Shown: positions 16,821 through 26,820, counted from the stretch's first letter. The stretch: 64,000 bases of DNA from an uncultured Dysgonomonas sp. (GCA_900556485.1 USOX01000007.1:1-64000); one strand, 5' to 3'. Numbers and translations: made by a program. Notes: generated by a model not told the origin, from the sequence alone.

Positions 16821-19154
16821 ATGAAATTATATATCAAAGCATTTATTCTTTTGTTTTGTCTTTTAGGAGGTATCAATCTATACTCTCAAAACGCCAATTT
16901 CACTATCGGCGAAAATTCGTTCTTGCTGAACGGGAAACCTTTTGTGATTAAAGCTGCGGAGATTCATTATCCCCGTATTCCCTCTGACTACTGGGAGCAT
17001 CGGATAAGGATGTGTAAAGCTTTGGGAATGAATACTATTTGCATTTATACTTTTTGGAATATCCATGAGCCTCAGCCCAATGAGTTTGATTTTCAGGGAC
17101 AAAACGACATTGTGCGATTTTGTCGGTTGGCTCAGAAGCATGGAATGTATATTATTCTTCGTCCCGGACCTTATGTATGCGCCGAATGGGAAATGGGTGG
17201 CTTGCCCTGGTGGCTACTGAAGAAAGAAGATATTGTGTTACGCTCCAAAGACTCATATTTTATGGAACGGACGAAAAAGTATTTTAATGCCATCGGAAAA
17301 CAACTCGCCGATATGCAAATAGATAGAGGTGGAAATATCATAATGGTACAGGTTGAAAATGAATTCGGTTCATATGGAACAGATAAAGAATATGTAAGTC
17401 AAATAAGGGATGCAGTAAAAAATGCAGGATTCACCGATGTCCCTTTATTTCAATGTGATTGGAGTTCCAACTTTATGAATAATGCGCTGGATGATTTACT
17501 CTGGACTATCAATTTTGGCACAGGTGCAAACATTGAAGAGCAATTTAGCAAACTAAAGCACATAAGGCCTCAGACTCCGCTGATGTGTAGCGAATTCTGG
17601 AGCGGATGGTTCGATCATTGGGGACGTGCGCACGAAACCCGGAATGCGGCAGCTATGGTGGAGGGATTGAAGGAAATGTTAGACAATAATATCTCATTCA
17701 GCCTTTATATGACACATGGCGGTACTACCTTCGGTCATTGGGGAGGTGCCAACAGTCCCAGATATTCGGCAATGTGCAGTTCTTATGATTATGATGCACC
17801 TATCAGTGAGGCCGGCTGGGTTACGGAGAAATATTTTAAAGTTCGGGATTTATTATCCGGTTATCTCCAGACAGGGGAGCAATTACCCGATATTCCATCG
17901 TCTATACCGACAATACAGATTCCAGAAATCAAATTAACAGAATCCGCCTTGGTTTTTGATAATCTGCCTGCCCCGAAGATCAGTAAAGAAATAAAACCTA
18001 TGGAATACTTCAATCAAGGATGGGGAAGCATTCTTTATCGAACCTATTTGCCGGAGATACAAGGCGAAACCTCTATTGTGATGACTCAGCTTCACGATTG
18101 GGCACAGGTATATATTGATGGGAAATTAATTAAACGTTTAGACAGGCGACGGGATGAAAATATAGTGAATCTATCAGCTGTAAAGAAAGGCGCTCGGTTA
18201 GATATTCTGGTGGAGGCGATGGGGCGTGTTAATTTTGATGAAGCCATCCATGACAGAAAGGGTATCACCGAAAAGGTGGAATTGATACATTCGAAAGGAA
18301 TTAAGAATTTACAGAATTGGGAGGTATATAACCTTCCGTTGGATTATGAGTTTGTAAAAAATAAGAATTATAACGTGACGAATATTCTTCATACCATGCC
18401 TTCTTATTACAAAGGAAAATTCAATCTTGAACAGGTCGGGGACGTGTTTATTGATATGCAACAATGGGGTAAAGGATTGGTTTGGATTAACGGTAAATCA
18501 ATAGGGCGGTTTTGGAAAATTGGTCCTCAACAAACCCTCTTTGTGCCTGGATGCTGGCTGCGGAAAGGAGAGAATGAAATTATTGTTTTGGAGCACCAAG
18601 GGACAGAAACTACTACAATTCGGGGGCTGGACAAGCCGATTTTGGATATGCTGAGACCGGAAGAATTTTTATTAAACAGGAAAGAAGGCGAAACACTCAA
18701 TCTGGAAAACGATATTCCAGTATACAAAGGCGAGTTTTTATCTGGTAATGGTTGGAAAAATATCCGATTTGATAGGGTTGTAGAAGCGAGATATATCTGT
18801 CTGGAAGGATTAAGTGCGTATGATGGAAATGTAGAAGCCGCGATTGCCGAATTACATATTACAGGAGCAAATGGAGAGAACGTGTCTCGACAGAATTGGA
18901 AAATAATATACGCCGACAGCGAAAACCTTTGGGCGGGGAATAATTCCGCCGATAAAGTTTTTGATTTGCAGGAATCCACTTACTGGAAGACGGCAGGAGG
19001 GCAGAATTATCCGCATCAAATAGTCGTTGATCTAGGTAAGAACACGAAAATAGAGGGATTGAAGTATTTGCCTAGAGTGGAAGAAGGTGCGCCGGGACTT
19101 ATCAGAGAATTTAGGTTTTATGCGAAGCTAACTCCGTTTTTAATCGAAAAATAA
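16821..19154 (+). CDS. GH35 beta-galactosidase
   Basis: A 777-residue secreted enzyme with signal peptide FILLFCLLGGINLYSQ. The GH35 barrel shows the start motif GKPFVIKAAEIHYPRIP, the acid/base glutamate in VQVENEFGSYG and the nucleophile in PLMCSEFWSGWFDHWG. Beta-sandwich domains follow (YIDGKLIKRLDRRR; WINGKSIGRFWKIGPQQTL), with a C-terminal carbohydrate-binding-like region. The ATG at 16821 is preferred over 16761 because it begins the signal peptide. It is expected to remove non-reducing beta-galactose in the periplasm. Confidence 0.93.
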   Translation: MKLYIKAFILLFCLLGGINLYSQNANFTIGENSFLLNGKPFVIKAAEIHYPRIPSDYWEHRIRMCKALGMNTICIYTFWNIHEPQPNEFDFQGQNDIVRFCRLAQKHGMYIILRPGPYVCAEWEMGGLPWWLLKKEDIVLRSKDSYFMERTKKYFNAIGKQLADMQIDRGGNIIMVQVENEFGSYGTDKEYVSQIRDAVKNAGFTDVPLFQCDWSSNFMNNALDDLLWTINFGTGANIEEQFSKLKHIRPQTPLMCSEFWSGWFDHWGRAHETRNAAAMVEGLKEMLDNNISFSLYMTHGGTTFGHWGGANSPRYSAMCSSYDYDAPISEAGWVTEKYFKVRDLLSGYLQTGEQLPDIPSSIPTIQIPEIKLTESALVFDNLPAPKISKEIKPMEYFNQGWGSILYRTYLPEIQGETSIVMTQLHDWAQVYIDGKLIKRLDRRRDENIVNLSAVKKGARLDILVEAMGRVNFDEAIHDRKGITEKVELIHSKGIKNLQNWEVYNLPLDYEFVKNKNYNVTNILHTMPSYYKGKFNLEQVGDVFIDMQQWGKGLVWINGKSIGRFWKIGPQQTLFVPGCWLRKGENEIIVLEHQGTETTTIRGLDKPILDMLRPEEFLLNRKEGETLNLENDIPVYKGEFLSGNGWKNIRFDRVVEARYICLEGLSAYDGNVEAAIAELHITGANGENVSRQNWKIIYADSENLWAGNNSADKVFDLQESTYWKTAGGQNYPHQIVVDLGKNTKIEGLKYLPRVEEGAPGLIREFRFYAKLTPFLIEK

Positions 19155-19158
19155 TCAT

Positions 19159-21324
19159 ATGAAATATTTCATCTTACTATATCTGCTTATAGCGTCAGGC
19201 CTCAACAGTCTGAATGCACAGAAACAACCGATCGACTATGTGAATATGATGATTGGTACTACCGGAGCGCATCATACCGAATATGGAGGAACTACTCCGG
19301 CTGTCAGCGCACCATTCGGAATGACTCAGTGGTGTGCTGTCTCAAGAATAAATGGGATTTCGAAAACAATGTACCACTATAGCGATACCACTTGTATCGG
19401 TTTTATGGCAACGCACCAGCCTGCAATCTGGATGGGGGACTATGGCTTTTTCAGCCTGATGCCGCAAGTGAATAAATTAAAGATCAAGGCGGAAGATAGA
19501 AAGGTTAATTTGGATAGGAAACAGGAAAAAGCTACTCCTTATTATTATAGTTTATCATATGAAGGAGATATTGGACAAAATATATTGACTGAACTTACAG
19601 CTACTTCCCGCTGTGCTTTTTTTAAGGTCACATATCCTTCGGGTTCAAAACCTATCCTTTTCATCGAGGCCGGAAGAGGTAATCCCGGAGGAAGCATAGA
19701 GATATTGCCTGAGGAAAAAGAAATCCGGCTTTATAATAAGGAACGCCACGACTCTCATTTAGGGCCTGAACTCAGAAATCTGAAAGGGTATTATGTTCTT
19801 AAGTTCTCGGATGAATTTTCTGCATATGGAACTTGGAACGGAGATAATATAAAACCTTCTGAACGAATCGATAGCGGAGATTTGGTTGGAGGATATATAG
19901 AATTTGAAGGGTTGACCGACATAGTGGAAATTCGGGTGGGTTCCTCTTTTATCAGTTACGAACAGGCTGAGGCAAATATACATGCAGAGGTTCCTGCAAA
20001 GAAAACATTCGCTGAAATAATGGCACAGGTGAAAAGCGAATGGTCTTCTTATCTCGATAAGATAAAAGTAACAGATGCAACAGACGATGACTTGACTATA
20101 TTTTACACAGCTTTGTTCAGAACGTTGCAGTATCCACGCGAATTTTCGGAATATGGTAAATATTACAGCGCGTTTGACGATCAAGTTCATAGAGGAGTTT
20201 CTTACAACGCATTTTCGTTGTGGGACACATTCAGGGCACAACATCCTCTTTTGTTACTGACGGCTCCGGAACGAGTGAACGATATGATAACAGCATTAGT
20301 GCAAATGTACAAAGAAGGTGGTTGGATACCCAAATGGCCTAATCCTACTTATACTAATATAATGATTGGGACACATGCTGACGCCGTCATTGCTGATGCA
20401 TATGTTAACGGATATAGGAATTATGATGTCAAATCAGCATATCAGGCCATTCGAAAAAATGCATTTATGCCTCCTGCAGATGATGAAAGGCACAGATGGG
20501 GCGACAGAGCCTGGTGGAATGGTTCGTATGAAGCCCGTGGCGGATTGACTAACTATCTGAAACTTGGATATGTAGCGGAAGATATTACGGATGAGTCTGT
20601 TGCCCGTACTTTAGAATTTGCATTAGATGATTATTGTATAGCCCAAATGGCAAAAAAACTGGGACATAAAGATGATTATAAAATATTGATGAATAGGGCT
20701 AAAAACTACAAGAATCTTTATAATTCGCAGACAGGTTTCTTCCATGCAAAAAATAAAGATGGTTCGTGGGCCAATGCCCATGCCGGTTTTACGGAGGGAA
20801 ATAGCTGGGTCTATCTGTTTTGTGCGATGCAGGATGTGGACGGGATGATAGAACTAATGGGAGGTAAGGAGGTATTTATAGATAAGTTGGATGCTACTTT
20901 TGATGGAGGGCATTACCGTCACGACAATGAACAGGGGCATCATTATGCTTATCTTTATAATCATTGCGACAGGCTCGACCTTACACAGGCTCGTATTCCT
21001 CCTATTCTAGAATCTCATTACAAAAATAAGCCTGATGGCTTATCCGGAAATGACGATTGCGGGCAGATGTCGGCATGGTATATTTTCAGTAGCTTGGGCT
21101 TTTATCCTTTAACTCCTGCTTCCGGTGAATATGCTTTCGGAATACCGCGATTCAAAAACGTTGGCATTGAATTACCTAATGGTAAGATGTTGCATATAAA
21201 AGCAGATAATCCATCAAAGAACAAAAAGCTAACATTGATCAAATTTAACAATAAGAAGCTGAAGAAGGCTTTTATACCTATTAAGGAATTAATGAAGGGC
21301 GGAGTGCTGGAGTTTAATCCATAA
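19159..21324 (+). CDS. GH92 alpha-mannosidase
   Basis: A 721-residue protein of usual GH92 length. A signal peptide (LLIASGLNSLNAQ) is followed by the family opening DYVNMMIGTTGAHHTEYGGTTPAVSAPFGM. The helical catalytic domain contains FSLWDTFRAQHPLLLL, EGNSWVYLFCAMQDV and the highly conserved NEQGHHYAYLYNH and GNDDCGQMSAWYIFSSLGFYP. GH92 enzymes are calcium-dependent, inverting exo-alpha-mannosidases, mostly acting on N-glycan mannose. It starts 4 bases after the GH35 stop, so the two are an operon. Confidence 0.95.
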   Translation: MKYFILLYLLIASGLNSLNAQKQPIDYVNMMIGTTGAHHTEYGGTTPAVSAPFGMTQWCAVSRINGISKTMYHYSDTTCIGFMATHQPAIWMGDYGFFSLMPQVNKLKIKAEDRKVNLDRKQEKATPYYYSLSYEGDIGQNILTELTATSRCAFFKVTYPSGSKPILFIEAGRGNPGGSIEILPEEKEIRLYNKERHDSHLGPELRNLKGYYVLKFSDEFSAYGTWNGDNIKPSERIDSGDLVGGYIEFEGLTDIVEIRVGSSFISYEQAEANIHAEVPAKKTFAEIMAQVKSEWSSYLDKIKVTDATDDDLTIFYTALFRTLQYPREFSEYGKYYSAFDDQVHRGVSYNAFSLWDTFRAQHPLLLLTAPERVNDMITALVQMYKEGGWIPKWPNPTYTNIMIGTHADAVIADAYVNGYRNYDVKSAYQAIRKNAFMPPADDERHRWGDRAWWNGSYEARGGLTNYLKLGYVAEDITDESVARTLEFALDDYCIAQMAKKLGHKDDYKILMNRAKNYKNLYNSQTGFFHAKNKDGSWANAHAGFTEGNSWVYLFCAMQDVDGMIELMGGKEVFIDKLDATFDGGHYRHDNEQGHHYAYLYNHCDRLDLTQARIPPILESHYKNKPDGLSGNDDCGQMSAWYIFSSLGFYPLTPASGEYAFGIPRFKNVGIELPNGKMLHIKADNPSKNKKLTLIKFNNKKLKKAFIPIKELMKGGVLEFNP

Positions 21325-21349
21325 AAACACAGTAAATAATTTAATAGTG

Positions 21350-22678
21350 ATGAAAGACAATAGACGAAGTTTTATGAAAAAGATGGCATTGGGTACAGGT
21401 GCGTTATTAGCTGCACCTTATGGCTTGAGATCTAATATAACCAATCATACATCTAAAAAAGAGTATATAGGATTGGCATTGATAGGTGCAGGCGGTATGG
21501 GTACTGCCGATGCCCATACAGCCTTATCTGTTGGTGGGGTAAAGTTAATTGCTGTTTGCGATTTGTACGATGCCCGGATTCGGAAAGCTGTAGATACATG
21601 GGGTGATAATATCTATACAACAAAGGACTATAAAGAAATACTGGCTAACCCCAATGTGGATGCCGTGATAGTGGCGACCCCCGACCATTGGCATCAAAAA
21701 ATCAGTGTGGATGCGCTAAGGGCAGGTAAGCATGTCTATTGTGAAAAGCCTGTCATACATAGAGTAAAAGAAGGGCAAGACCTGATAAAGGCTGGGCGGA
21801 ACCATCGAAACTTAGTCTTTCAAACCGGCAGTCAGGGAATGTCATCCGTCGGAAATATTATAGCAAGACATCTTATCCAGAATGGTGTGCTGGGAAAGGT
21901 TAATTTTATAGACGGACAATTTTCAGCTGCACCCAACGACCCTGCATGGTATCCCATACCTGATGATGCAACAGAAAAAACTATCTGGTGGGAACGTTTC
22001 ATTGGAGACTCATCAAAGGAGGGATTTAAGCCGCAACGGTTTTTCTATTGGAGAAACTGGAAAGAGTATAGTACAGGAATAGCAGGAGATTTGTTTGTGC
22101 ATGTAATAGCAAGTGTACATTACATAATGGATACAACAGGGCCAACTAAAGTTTATACAACAGGCGGACTGAAACATTACACGGCAGGATATCAGAATGT
22201 TCCTGATGTTATGCTGGCATATATCGATTATCCTGACAAGCGTAATCTGGGAGGATTTACTCTTTCGGTAGGTGCTAATTATGTAGATGGGGTTTCTAAT
22301 AAATGGGGAAGTACTAATTTCAGGATAGTAGGAGAAAAGGGTGCAATGAATGTGTTATGGGATAGAGTTGAGCTGAAGACAACAAGAGAAACAGATACAT
22401 CTATTTTTTCATCGCTCGACAGTATAAAGCATTTAATAAATAACCCGCAAAAAATATCAGAAAAAGAATATATAATAAAAGCCAATCCGGCGGACCGTGG
22501 AGGACATTATAATCATTTCTTCAATTTTTTCGACTGTATAAAGAATAAAAAACAACCTATAGGAGACGCGGTTTTTGGAGTGCAAACCGCTGCTGTAGCA
22601 CTTTTGTGCTTTGATAGTTATGAACAAAATGGCCCTGTATATTGGGATGCTTCTAATCTTAAAGTATTGAAATTATGA
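21350..22678 (+). CDS. Gfo/Idh/MocA-family oxidoreductase with Tat signal
   Basis: A 442-residue NAD(P)-dependent oxidoreductase. A twin-arginine signal (NRRSFMKKMALGTGALLAAPYG) precedes the Rossmann motif LALIGAGGMGTADAHTAL and the family EKP motif (HVYCEKPVIH). The C-terminal domain follows (AGDLFVHVIASVHYIM). ATG 21350 is chosen; the frame also opens at GTG 21347. Its stop overlaps the DUF1080 start by 4 bases (ATGA), indicating translational coupling. Some periplasmic relatives are GH109 alpha-N-acetylgalactosaminidases and others oxidise sugars at C3. The DUF1080 partner favours the sugar-oxidation role here, but this is inference. Confidence 0.88.
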   Translation: MKDNRRSFMKKMALGTGALLAAPYGLRSNITNHTSKKEYIGLALIGAGGMGTADAHTALSVGGVKLIAVCDLYDARIRKAVDTWGDNIYTTKDYKEILANPNVDAVIVATPDHWHQKISVDALRAGKHVYCEKPVIHRVKEGQDLIKAGRNHRNLVFQTGSQGMSSVGNIIARHLIQNGVLGKVNFIDGQFSAAPNDPAWYPIPDDATEKTIWWERFIGDSSKEGFKPQRFFYWRNWKEYSTGIAGDLFVHVIASVHYIMDTTGPTKVYTTGGLKHYTAGYQNVPDVMLAYIDYPDKRNLGGFTLSVGANYVDGVSNKWGSTNFRIVGEKGAMNVLWDRVELKTTRETDTSIFSSLDSIKHLINNPQKISEKEYIIKANPADRGGHYNHFFNFFDCIKNKKQPIGDAVFGVQTAAVALLCFDSYEQNGPVYWDASNLKVLKL

Positions 22679-23370
22679 AAACGAGAAAAATATTAGTGAT
22701 TATTTTCTGTGTAACTTTTGTGATAACTTCGACGAGTTGGCAAACATCCGAGTTAGAATCTAAAAAACGGTTTAAATTGTCGAAGCAGGAGAAAAGAGAA
22801 GGCTTTAAGATTTTGTTTGATGGAAGTAATATGGATGAATGGACTGGTAATCTGAAAGAATATGTGCAAGAGGAAGATTATATAGTAATGAGACCGGCAA
22901 AAGAACAAGGGGGAAATTTATATTCTAAAGACGAATTCGAAAATTTTATATTAAGATTTGAATTTCAGCTTCCTCCTGAGGGAAATAACGGCTTGGGGAT
23001 ACGGCATACTATTGTCGAACGAGGTTATTCCGGTATGGAATTACAAATATTGGATAATGAACATCCTTCTTATAAAGACCTGAAACCATGGCAATACCAT
23101 GGTTCGGTATATGCGCATATACCAGCTAAAAGAGGAGCGATGAGGCCTGCCGGAGAATGGAACTTTCAGGAAGTGATAGCAAATGGAAATAATTTAAAAA
23201 TCACACTCAATGGAGTAGTCATTCTGGATTGTAATCTGGTAGAAGATACAAAGTATATGGAAGATAAGGATATTGACCGTACTATTTTCAATAAAAAAGG
23301 ACATTTGGCATTTCTGGGGCATGGCTACCCCGTGAAGTTTAAAAATATAAGAATAAAAGAACTAAAATAG
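22675..23370 (+). CDS. DUF1080-family protein (3-keto-glycoside hydrolase-like)
   Basis: A 231-residue secreted protein with signal MKTRKILVIIFCVTFVITS. The DUF1080 jelly-roll contains GFKILFDGSNMDEWTGN, PPEGNNGLGIRHT, GMELQILDNEHPSY and WNFQEVIANGNNLKITLNGV. Members of this family have been shown to cleave 3-keto-glycosides produced by Gfo/Idh/MocA enzymes. The 4-base overlap with such an oxidoreductase gene suggests they act as a unit in the periplasm. The concrete substrate is unknown. Confidence 0.85.
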   Translation: MKTRKILVIIFCVTFVITSTSWQTSELESKKRFKLSKQEKREGFKILFDGSNMDEWTGNLKEYVQEEDYIVMRPAKEQGGNLYSKDEFENFILRFEFQLPPEGNNGLGIRHTIVERGYSGMELQILDNEHPSYKDLKPWQYHGSVYAHIPAKRGAMRPAGEWNFQEVIANGNNLKITLNGVVILDCNLVEDTKYMEDKDIDRTIFNKKGHLAFLGHGYPVKFKNIRIKELK

Positions 23371-23381
23371 AGTGTACGTAA

Positions 23382-25556
23382 ATGAAAAACAGATTGATAT
23401 TCTTATTGTTTATTTCTATTTGCTTTACATTTCCTGTTTTTCTTTCTGCTTCGCCAATCAACGGATTACTGGAGCGGATAGATAAAGGTGCGTCAAAGAA
23501 ATTCAAGATTGAAATTATAACTTCAAATGATGAAATGGATTTTTTTGAACTGGAGCAGGCAGAAAATAAAGTATCAGTAAAAGCGAATAATTTTGTAAGT
23601 GCTGCCACAGGTATTAATTGGTATCTGAAATATTATGCGAACATCCATCTTTCATGGAATAATATGCATGTTAAGCTACCAAAAGTACTTCCTCCTGTAA
23701 CAGGAAAAGTAAGGAAAGAAACAAAGCAGCTCTTGAGATATTATCTGAATTATTGCACTTTCTCTTATTCAATGGCTTTTTGGGATTGGGAAAGATGGGA
23801 ACAAGAAATAGATTGGATGGCATTACACGGGATAAACCTTCCATTAGCCATTACAGGTGTAGAAACGGTCTGGTATAATGTATTACAAAAGCTAGGTTAT
23901 AATAAGAAGGAAATAAATACATTTATTGCAGGTTCGGGATTTCTAGCCTGGTGGTCGATGAATAATATAGAAGGGTGGGGAGGTCCTAACCCCGACAATT
24001 GGTATAAACAACAGGCCGAACTTCAAAAAAAGATACTGAATCGTATGCGCGAATTCCAGATGGAACCTGTGCTTGCAGGCTATGCCGGCATGATTCCGAG
24101 TAATGCGAAAGAAAAATTGGGTTTCGAAGTTTCCAATCCTGGAGAGTGGGGTGGTTTCCAACGCCCGGCATTTCTTCAGCCTACCGACTCTGAATTTACC
24201 CGAATAGCGGATCTCTATTATACTGAACTGGAAAGCTTGTGTGGAAAAGCTAAATACTATTCTGTGGATCCGTTCCATGAAGGGGGTAGTGTGGAAGGGG
24301 TGAACCTTGATTTGGCTGGAAAAGCCATCCTTGATGCTATGAAAAAGGTAAATAAAGATGCTATCTGGGTAGCACAGGCATGGCAGGCTAATCCTCGGGA
24401 AGAAATGACAAATCACATATTGAACGGTGACTTATTGATACTGGATTTGTGGAGTGAAGCAAGACCTATGTGGGGGCCAGAATGGTCGATATGGTATAGG
24501 AAAGAAGGATATAAGCATCATAACTGGGTATATTGTATGTTACTGAACTTCGGAGGACGTACAGGGTTGCATGGAAAGATGAAATACACAATAGATGGCT
24601 TTTATGATGCTCTGAACCATAAGAGTGGAACTACACTAAAAGGAGTAGGTGCTACAATGGAAGCGATAGAGAATAACCCTGTCTTGTTCGAATTGATATA
24701 CGAATTACCTTGGCGAGATATACGATTCTCTGAGGAAGACTGGCTAGCCGATATCATATCAGCTCGTTACGGCAAAGCTAACAATTCTGCACTGCTAGCA
24801 TGGAATATCCTATCCCGGACTGTATATGGATACCCTAAAGAGTCGGTACAGGAGGGAACTACAGAGACGGTTTTTGCGGCTAATCCGAAACTGGATATTA
24901 CACAAGTCTCGTGTTGTTCCACAACAAAACCTTTTTATAATACTGATTCGGTGAAAATAGCAGCCGGATATATGCTGGATGCAGCCGAAACCCTAAGGGA
25001 AAATAACAATTTTGAATATGATTTGGTCGATATCGTGAGGCAGACAGTGGCAAACAAAGCCTATTATGTGCAAAAGGATATTTCAAAAGCATTCAAGGCG
25101 AAGAATAGAGAGCTTTATGAAAATAAGAAAAAAGAGTTTCTCGAACTTTTACATGCCCAAAACTATTTGTTGGAAACAAGGTCGGAGTTTATGCTCGACA
25201 CTTGGTTAAGCAGTGCCCGGGCATTAGGAAAAACCACAGAGGAAAAAGATTTATATGAGTTTAACGCACGTGTTCAATTAACTTTGTGGGGAACACAAAA
25301 AAGCGCCGAAGGAGGTTTAAATGATTATGCCTATAAAGAATGGGCAGGTTTGCTGGATACCTATTACAACGAGCGATGGCAAGCTTTTTTTCAATATCTG
25401 GAAAACAATTGGAGAAAGGATGATATTGCTAACTTTGATTCTTATAAGATATCCCATCAATGGGTGAATAAGAAATCGCGCTCATTTAAGAAGCCCAACG
25501 GAGCGGCCGTTGACAGGGCAAAAGAAGTATTCTATAAATATGTAACAGATAAATAA
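23382..25556 (+). CDS. GH89 alpha-N-acetylglucosaminidase
   Basis: A 724-residue secreted enzyme (signal FLLFISICFTFPVFLSA) homologous to human NAGLU. An N-terminal small domain precedes the barrel segment RYYLNYCTFSYSMAFWDWER ... ALHGINLPLAITGVETVW. The conserved glutamate-bearing motifs YSVDPFHEGG and LDLWSEARPMW, the NFGGRTGLHG loop, and a C-terminal helical domain follow. GH89 enzymes remove terminal alpha-GlcNAc, for example from gastric-type mucin O-glycans or heparan sulfate. No sulfatase lies nearby, which favours an unsulfated target. Confidence 0.95.
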   Translation: MKNRLIFLLFISICFTFPVFLSASPINGLLERIDKGASKKFKIEIITSNDEMDFFELEQAENKVSVKANNFVSAATGINWYLKYYANIHLSWNNMHVKLPKVLPPVTGKVRKETKQLLRYYLNYCTFSYSMAFWDWERWEQEIDWMALHGINLPLAITGVETVWYNVLQKLGYNKKEINTFIAGSGFLAWWSMNNIEGWGGPNPDNWYKQQAELQKKILNRMREFQMEPVLAGYAGMIPSNAKEKLGFEVSNPGEWGGFQRPAFLQPTDSEFTRIADLYYTELESLCGKAKYYSVDPFHEGGSVEGVNLDLAGKAILDAMKKVNKDAIWVAQAWQANPREEMTNHILNGDLLILDLWSEARPMWGPEWSIWYRKEGYKHHNWVYCMLLNFGGRTGLHGKMKYTIDGFYDALNHKSGTTLKGVGATMEAIENNPVLFELIYELPWRDIRFSEEDWLADIISARYGKANNSALLAWNILSRTVYGYPKESVQEGTTETVFAANPKLDITQVSCCSTTKPFYNTDSVKIAAGYMLDAAETLRENNNFEYDLVDIVRQTVANKAYYVQKDISKAFKAKNRELYENKKKEFLELLHAQNYLLETRSEFMLDTWLSSARALGKTTEEKDLYEFNARVQLTLWGTQKSAEGGLNDYAYKEWAGLLDTYYNERWQAFFQYLENNWRKDDIANFDSYKISHQWVNKKSRSFKKPNGAAVDRAKEVFYKYVTDK

Positions 25557-25573
25557 TTTTATATTACTGAAAA

Positions 25574-26707
25574 ATGAAAAAAACACATAAATACTTTGCT
25601 ATGAAACTGATAATGAATTCTAGCTTACTGCTATTGTTAATAATTATCGGGAGTCTGGATATGCACTCCCAAACAAAAGGAAAAGCTGATTTGCCTTTGT
25701 CCGAAAGGCTTTTACCTGCACCAGTGAACGGAGGGTTTGAAATGCCCGGATATTGGGTATGGGGTTCTTCTGTAATAAAAGGAAAAGATGGAAAATACCA
25801 TATGTTTGCCGACAGATGGAAAAAAGAATTGGGTTTTCAGTCGTGGGTTACAGCATCGGAGGTCGTCCATGCAGTATCAGATACACCTGAAGGACCTTAT
25901 ATTTTTGTAGATGTGGCTTTGCCTAAAAGAGGAATGGAGTACTTCGATGGGTTGGCAACACACAATCCGAGAGTAATAGAATATGAAGGATTGTATTATT
26001 TATATTATTTCGGCACTACTTACGATTTTCCTACACCACAGTCTCCGGATGAGTGGCAAGATGATTACTTTGAAAAAGCATGGATGAATAAACGGATAGC
26101 TATAGCATATTCAGAGAGTCTTGACGGGCCATGGATAAGACCAGATAAACCGGCTATAGAACCTCGTCCCGGAAAATGGGATTCGTCCATCACTACCAAT
26201 CCATCTCCTATGATAGACCCCCGAACAAATAAGATAATACTTATCTATAAATCTTCTACCGGAAGCCCTGCGCCTCCATTGTTGCTAGGTGTCGCACAGG
26301 CTGACAAGCCTTTAGGTGAATACAAAAGACTGTCGGATGACCCTATTTTCAGATTTGAAACGAATGAGAATAAAGACAATGATATAGAAGACCCTTTCAT
26401 CTGGTATAATGGAGAAAAATACGAAATGATAATGAAAGACCGTTTTGGTCATATTGCAGGTGAAGATGGTGCAGGTATTAACGCCACCTCGACAGATGCG
26501 GTAAACTGGGAACTTTCTGAGCCAGTGAAAGTCTATTCACGATATGTCAGATGGGACGATGGTACTACTACGCATCAGGCAAACCTCGAAAGACCATTTC
26601 TGTTGATAGAAGATGGAAAACCTACCCATCTGTTTCTGGCTACGGGTGAAGGTGATTGGCCATGGAACTTTAAAAGGACGTGGAATATGGTTATTCCGCT
26701 TAAGTAG
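25574..26707 (+). CDS. Five-bladed beta-propeller glycoside hydrolase-like protein (GH43/GH32-type fold)
   Basis: A 377-residue secreted protein. The signal LLLLLIIIGSLDMHSQ is preceded by a short charged leader; a second start at 25601 is possible. Repeated blade motifs are visible: WGSSVIKGKDGKYHMFADRW, HNPRVIEYEGLYYLYYFG, IAIAYSESLDGPWIRP, NPSPMIDPRTNKIILIYKSS, and a late EDPFIWYNGEKYEMIMKD. This is the pattern of GH43/GH32-like five-bladed propellers, but I cannot assign a numbered family or sugar. It is the last gene of the enzyme operon before a strong terminator. Confidence 0.7.
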   Translation: MKKTHKYFAMKLIMNSSLLLLLIIIGSLDMHSQTKGKADLPLSERLLPAPVNGGFEMPGYWVWGSSVIKGKDGKYHMFADRWKKELGFQSWVTASEVVHAVSDTPEGPYIFVDVALPKRGMEYFDGLATHNPRVIEYEGLYYLYYFGTTYDFPTPQSPDEWQDDYFEKAWMNKRIAIAYSESLDGPWIRPDKPAIEPRPGKWDSSITTNPSPMIDPRTNKIILIYKSSTGSPAPPLLLGVAQADKPLGEYKRLSDDPIFRFETNENKDNDIEDPFIWYNGEKYEMIMKDRFGHIAGEDGAGINATSTDAVNWELSEPVKVYSRYVRWDDGTTTHQANLERPFLLIEDGKPTHLFLATGEGDWPWNFKRTWNMVIPLK

Positions 26708-26778
26708 TGAATTTAATGTGCAGATTACTTCAAAATATAAGACGTAATCTTTTTAGAGTTTACAGGTAATTTTAATTA

Positions 26779-26820
26779 AATCCCTATAAGTACAATTGCT
26801 TATAGGGATTTAATCTTTTT
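26779..26820. terminator. Bidirectional terminator between glycosidase locus and efflux operon
   Basis: Perfect 13-bp stem AAATCCCTATAAG / CTTATAGGGATTT with an 8-base loop, followed by TAATCTTTTT. It separates two converging operons. Confidence 0.85.

Noticed and set aside
19759..20244. 161-codon open frame antisense to the GH92 gene
   Set aside because: Antisense shadow of a conserved coding frame; cysteine/phenylalanine-rich translation without recognisable features.
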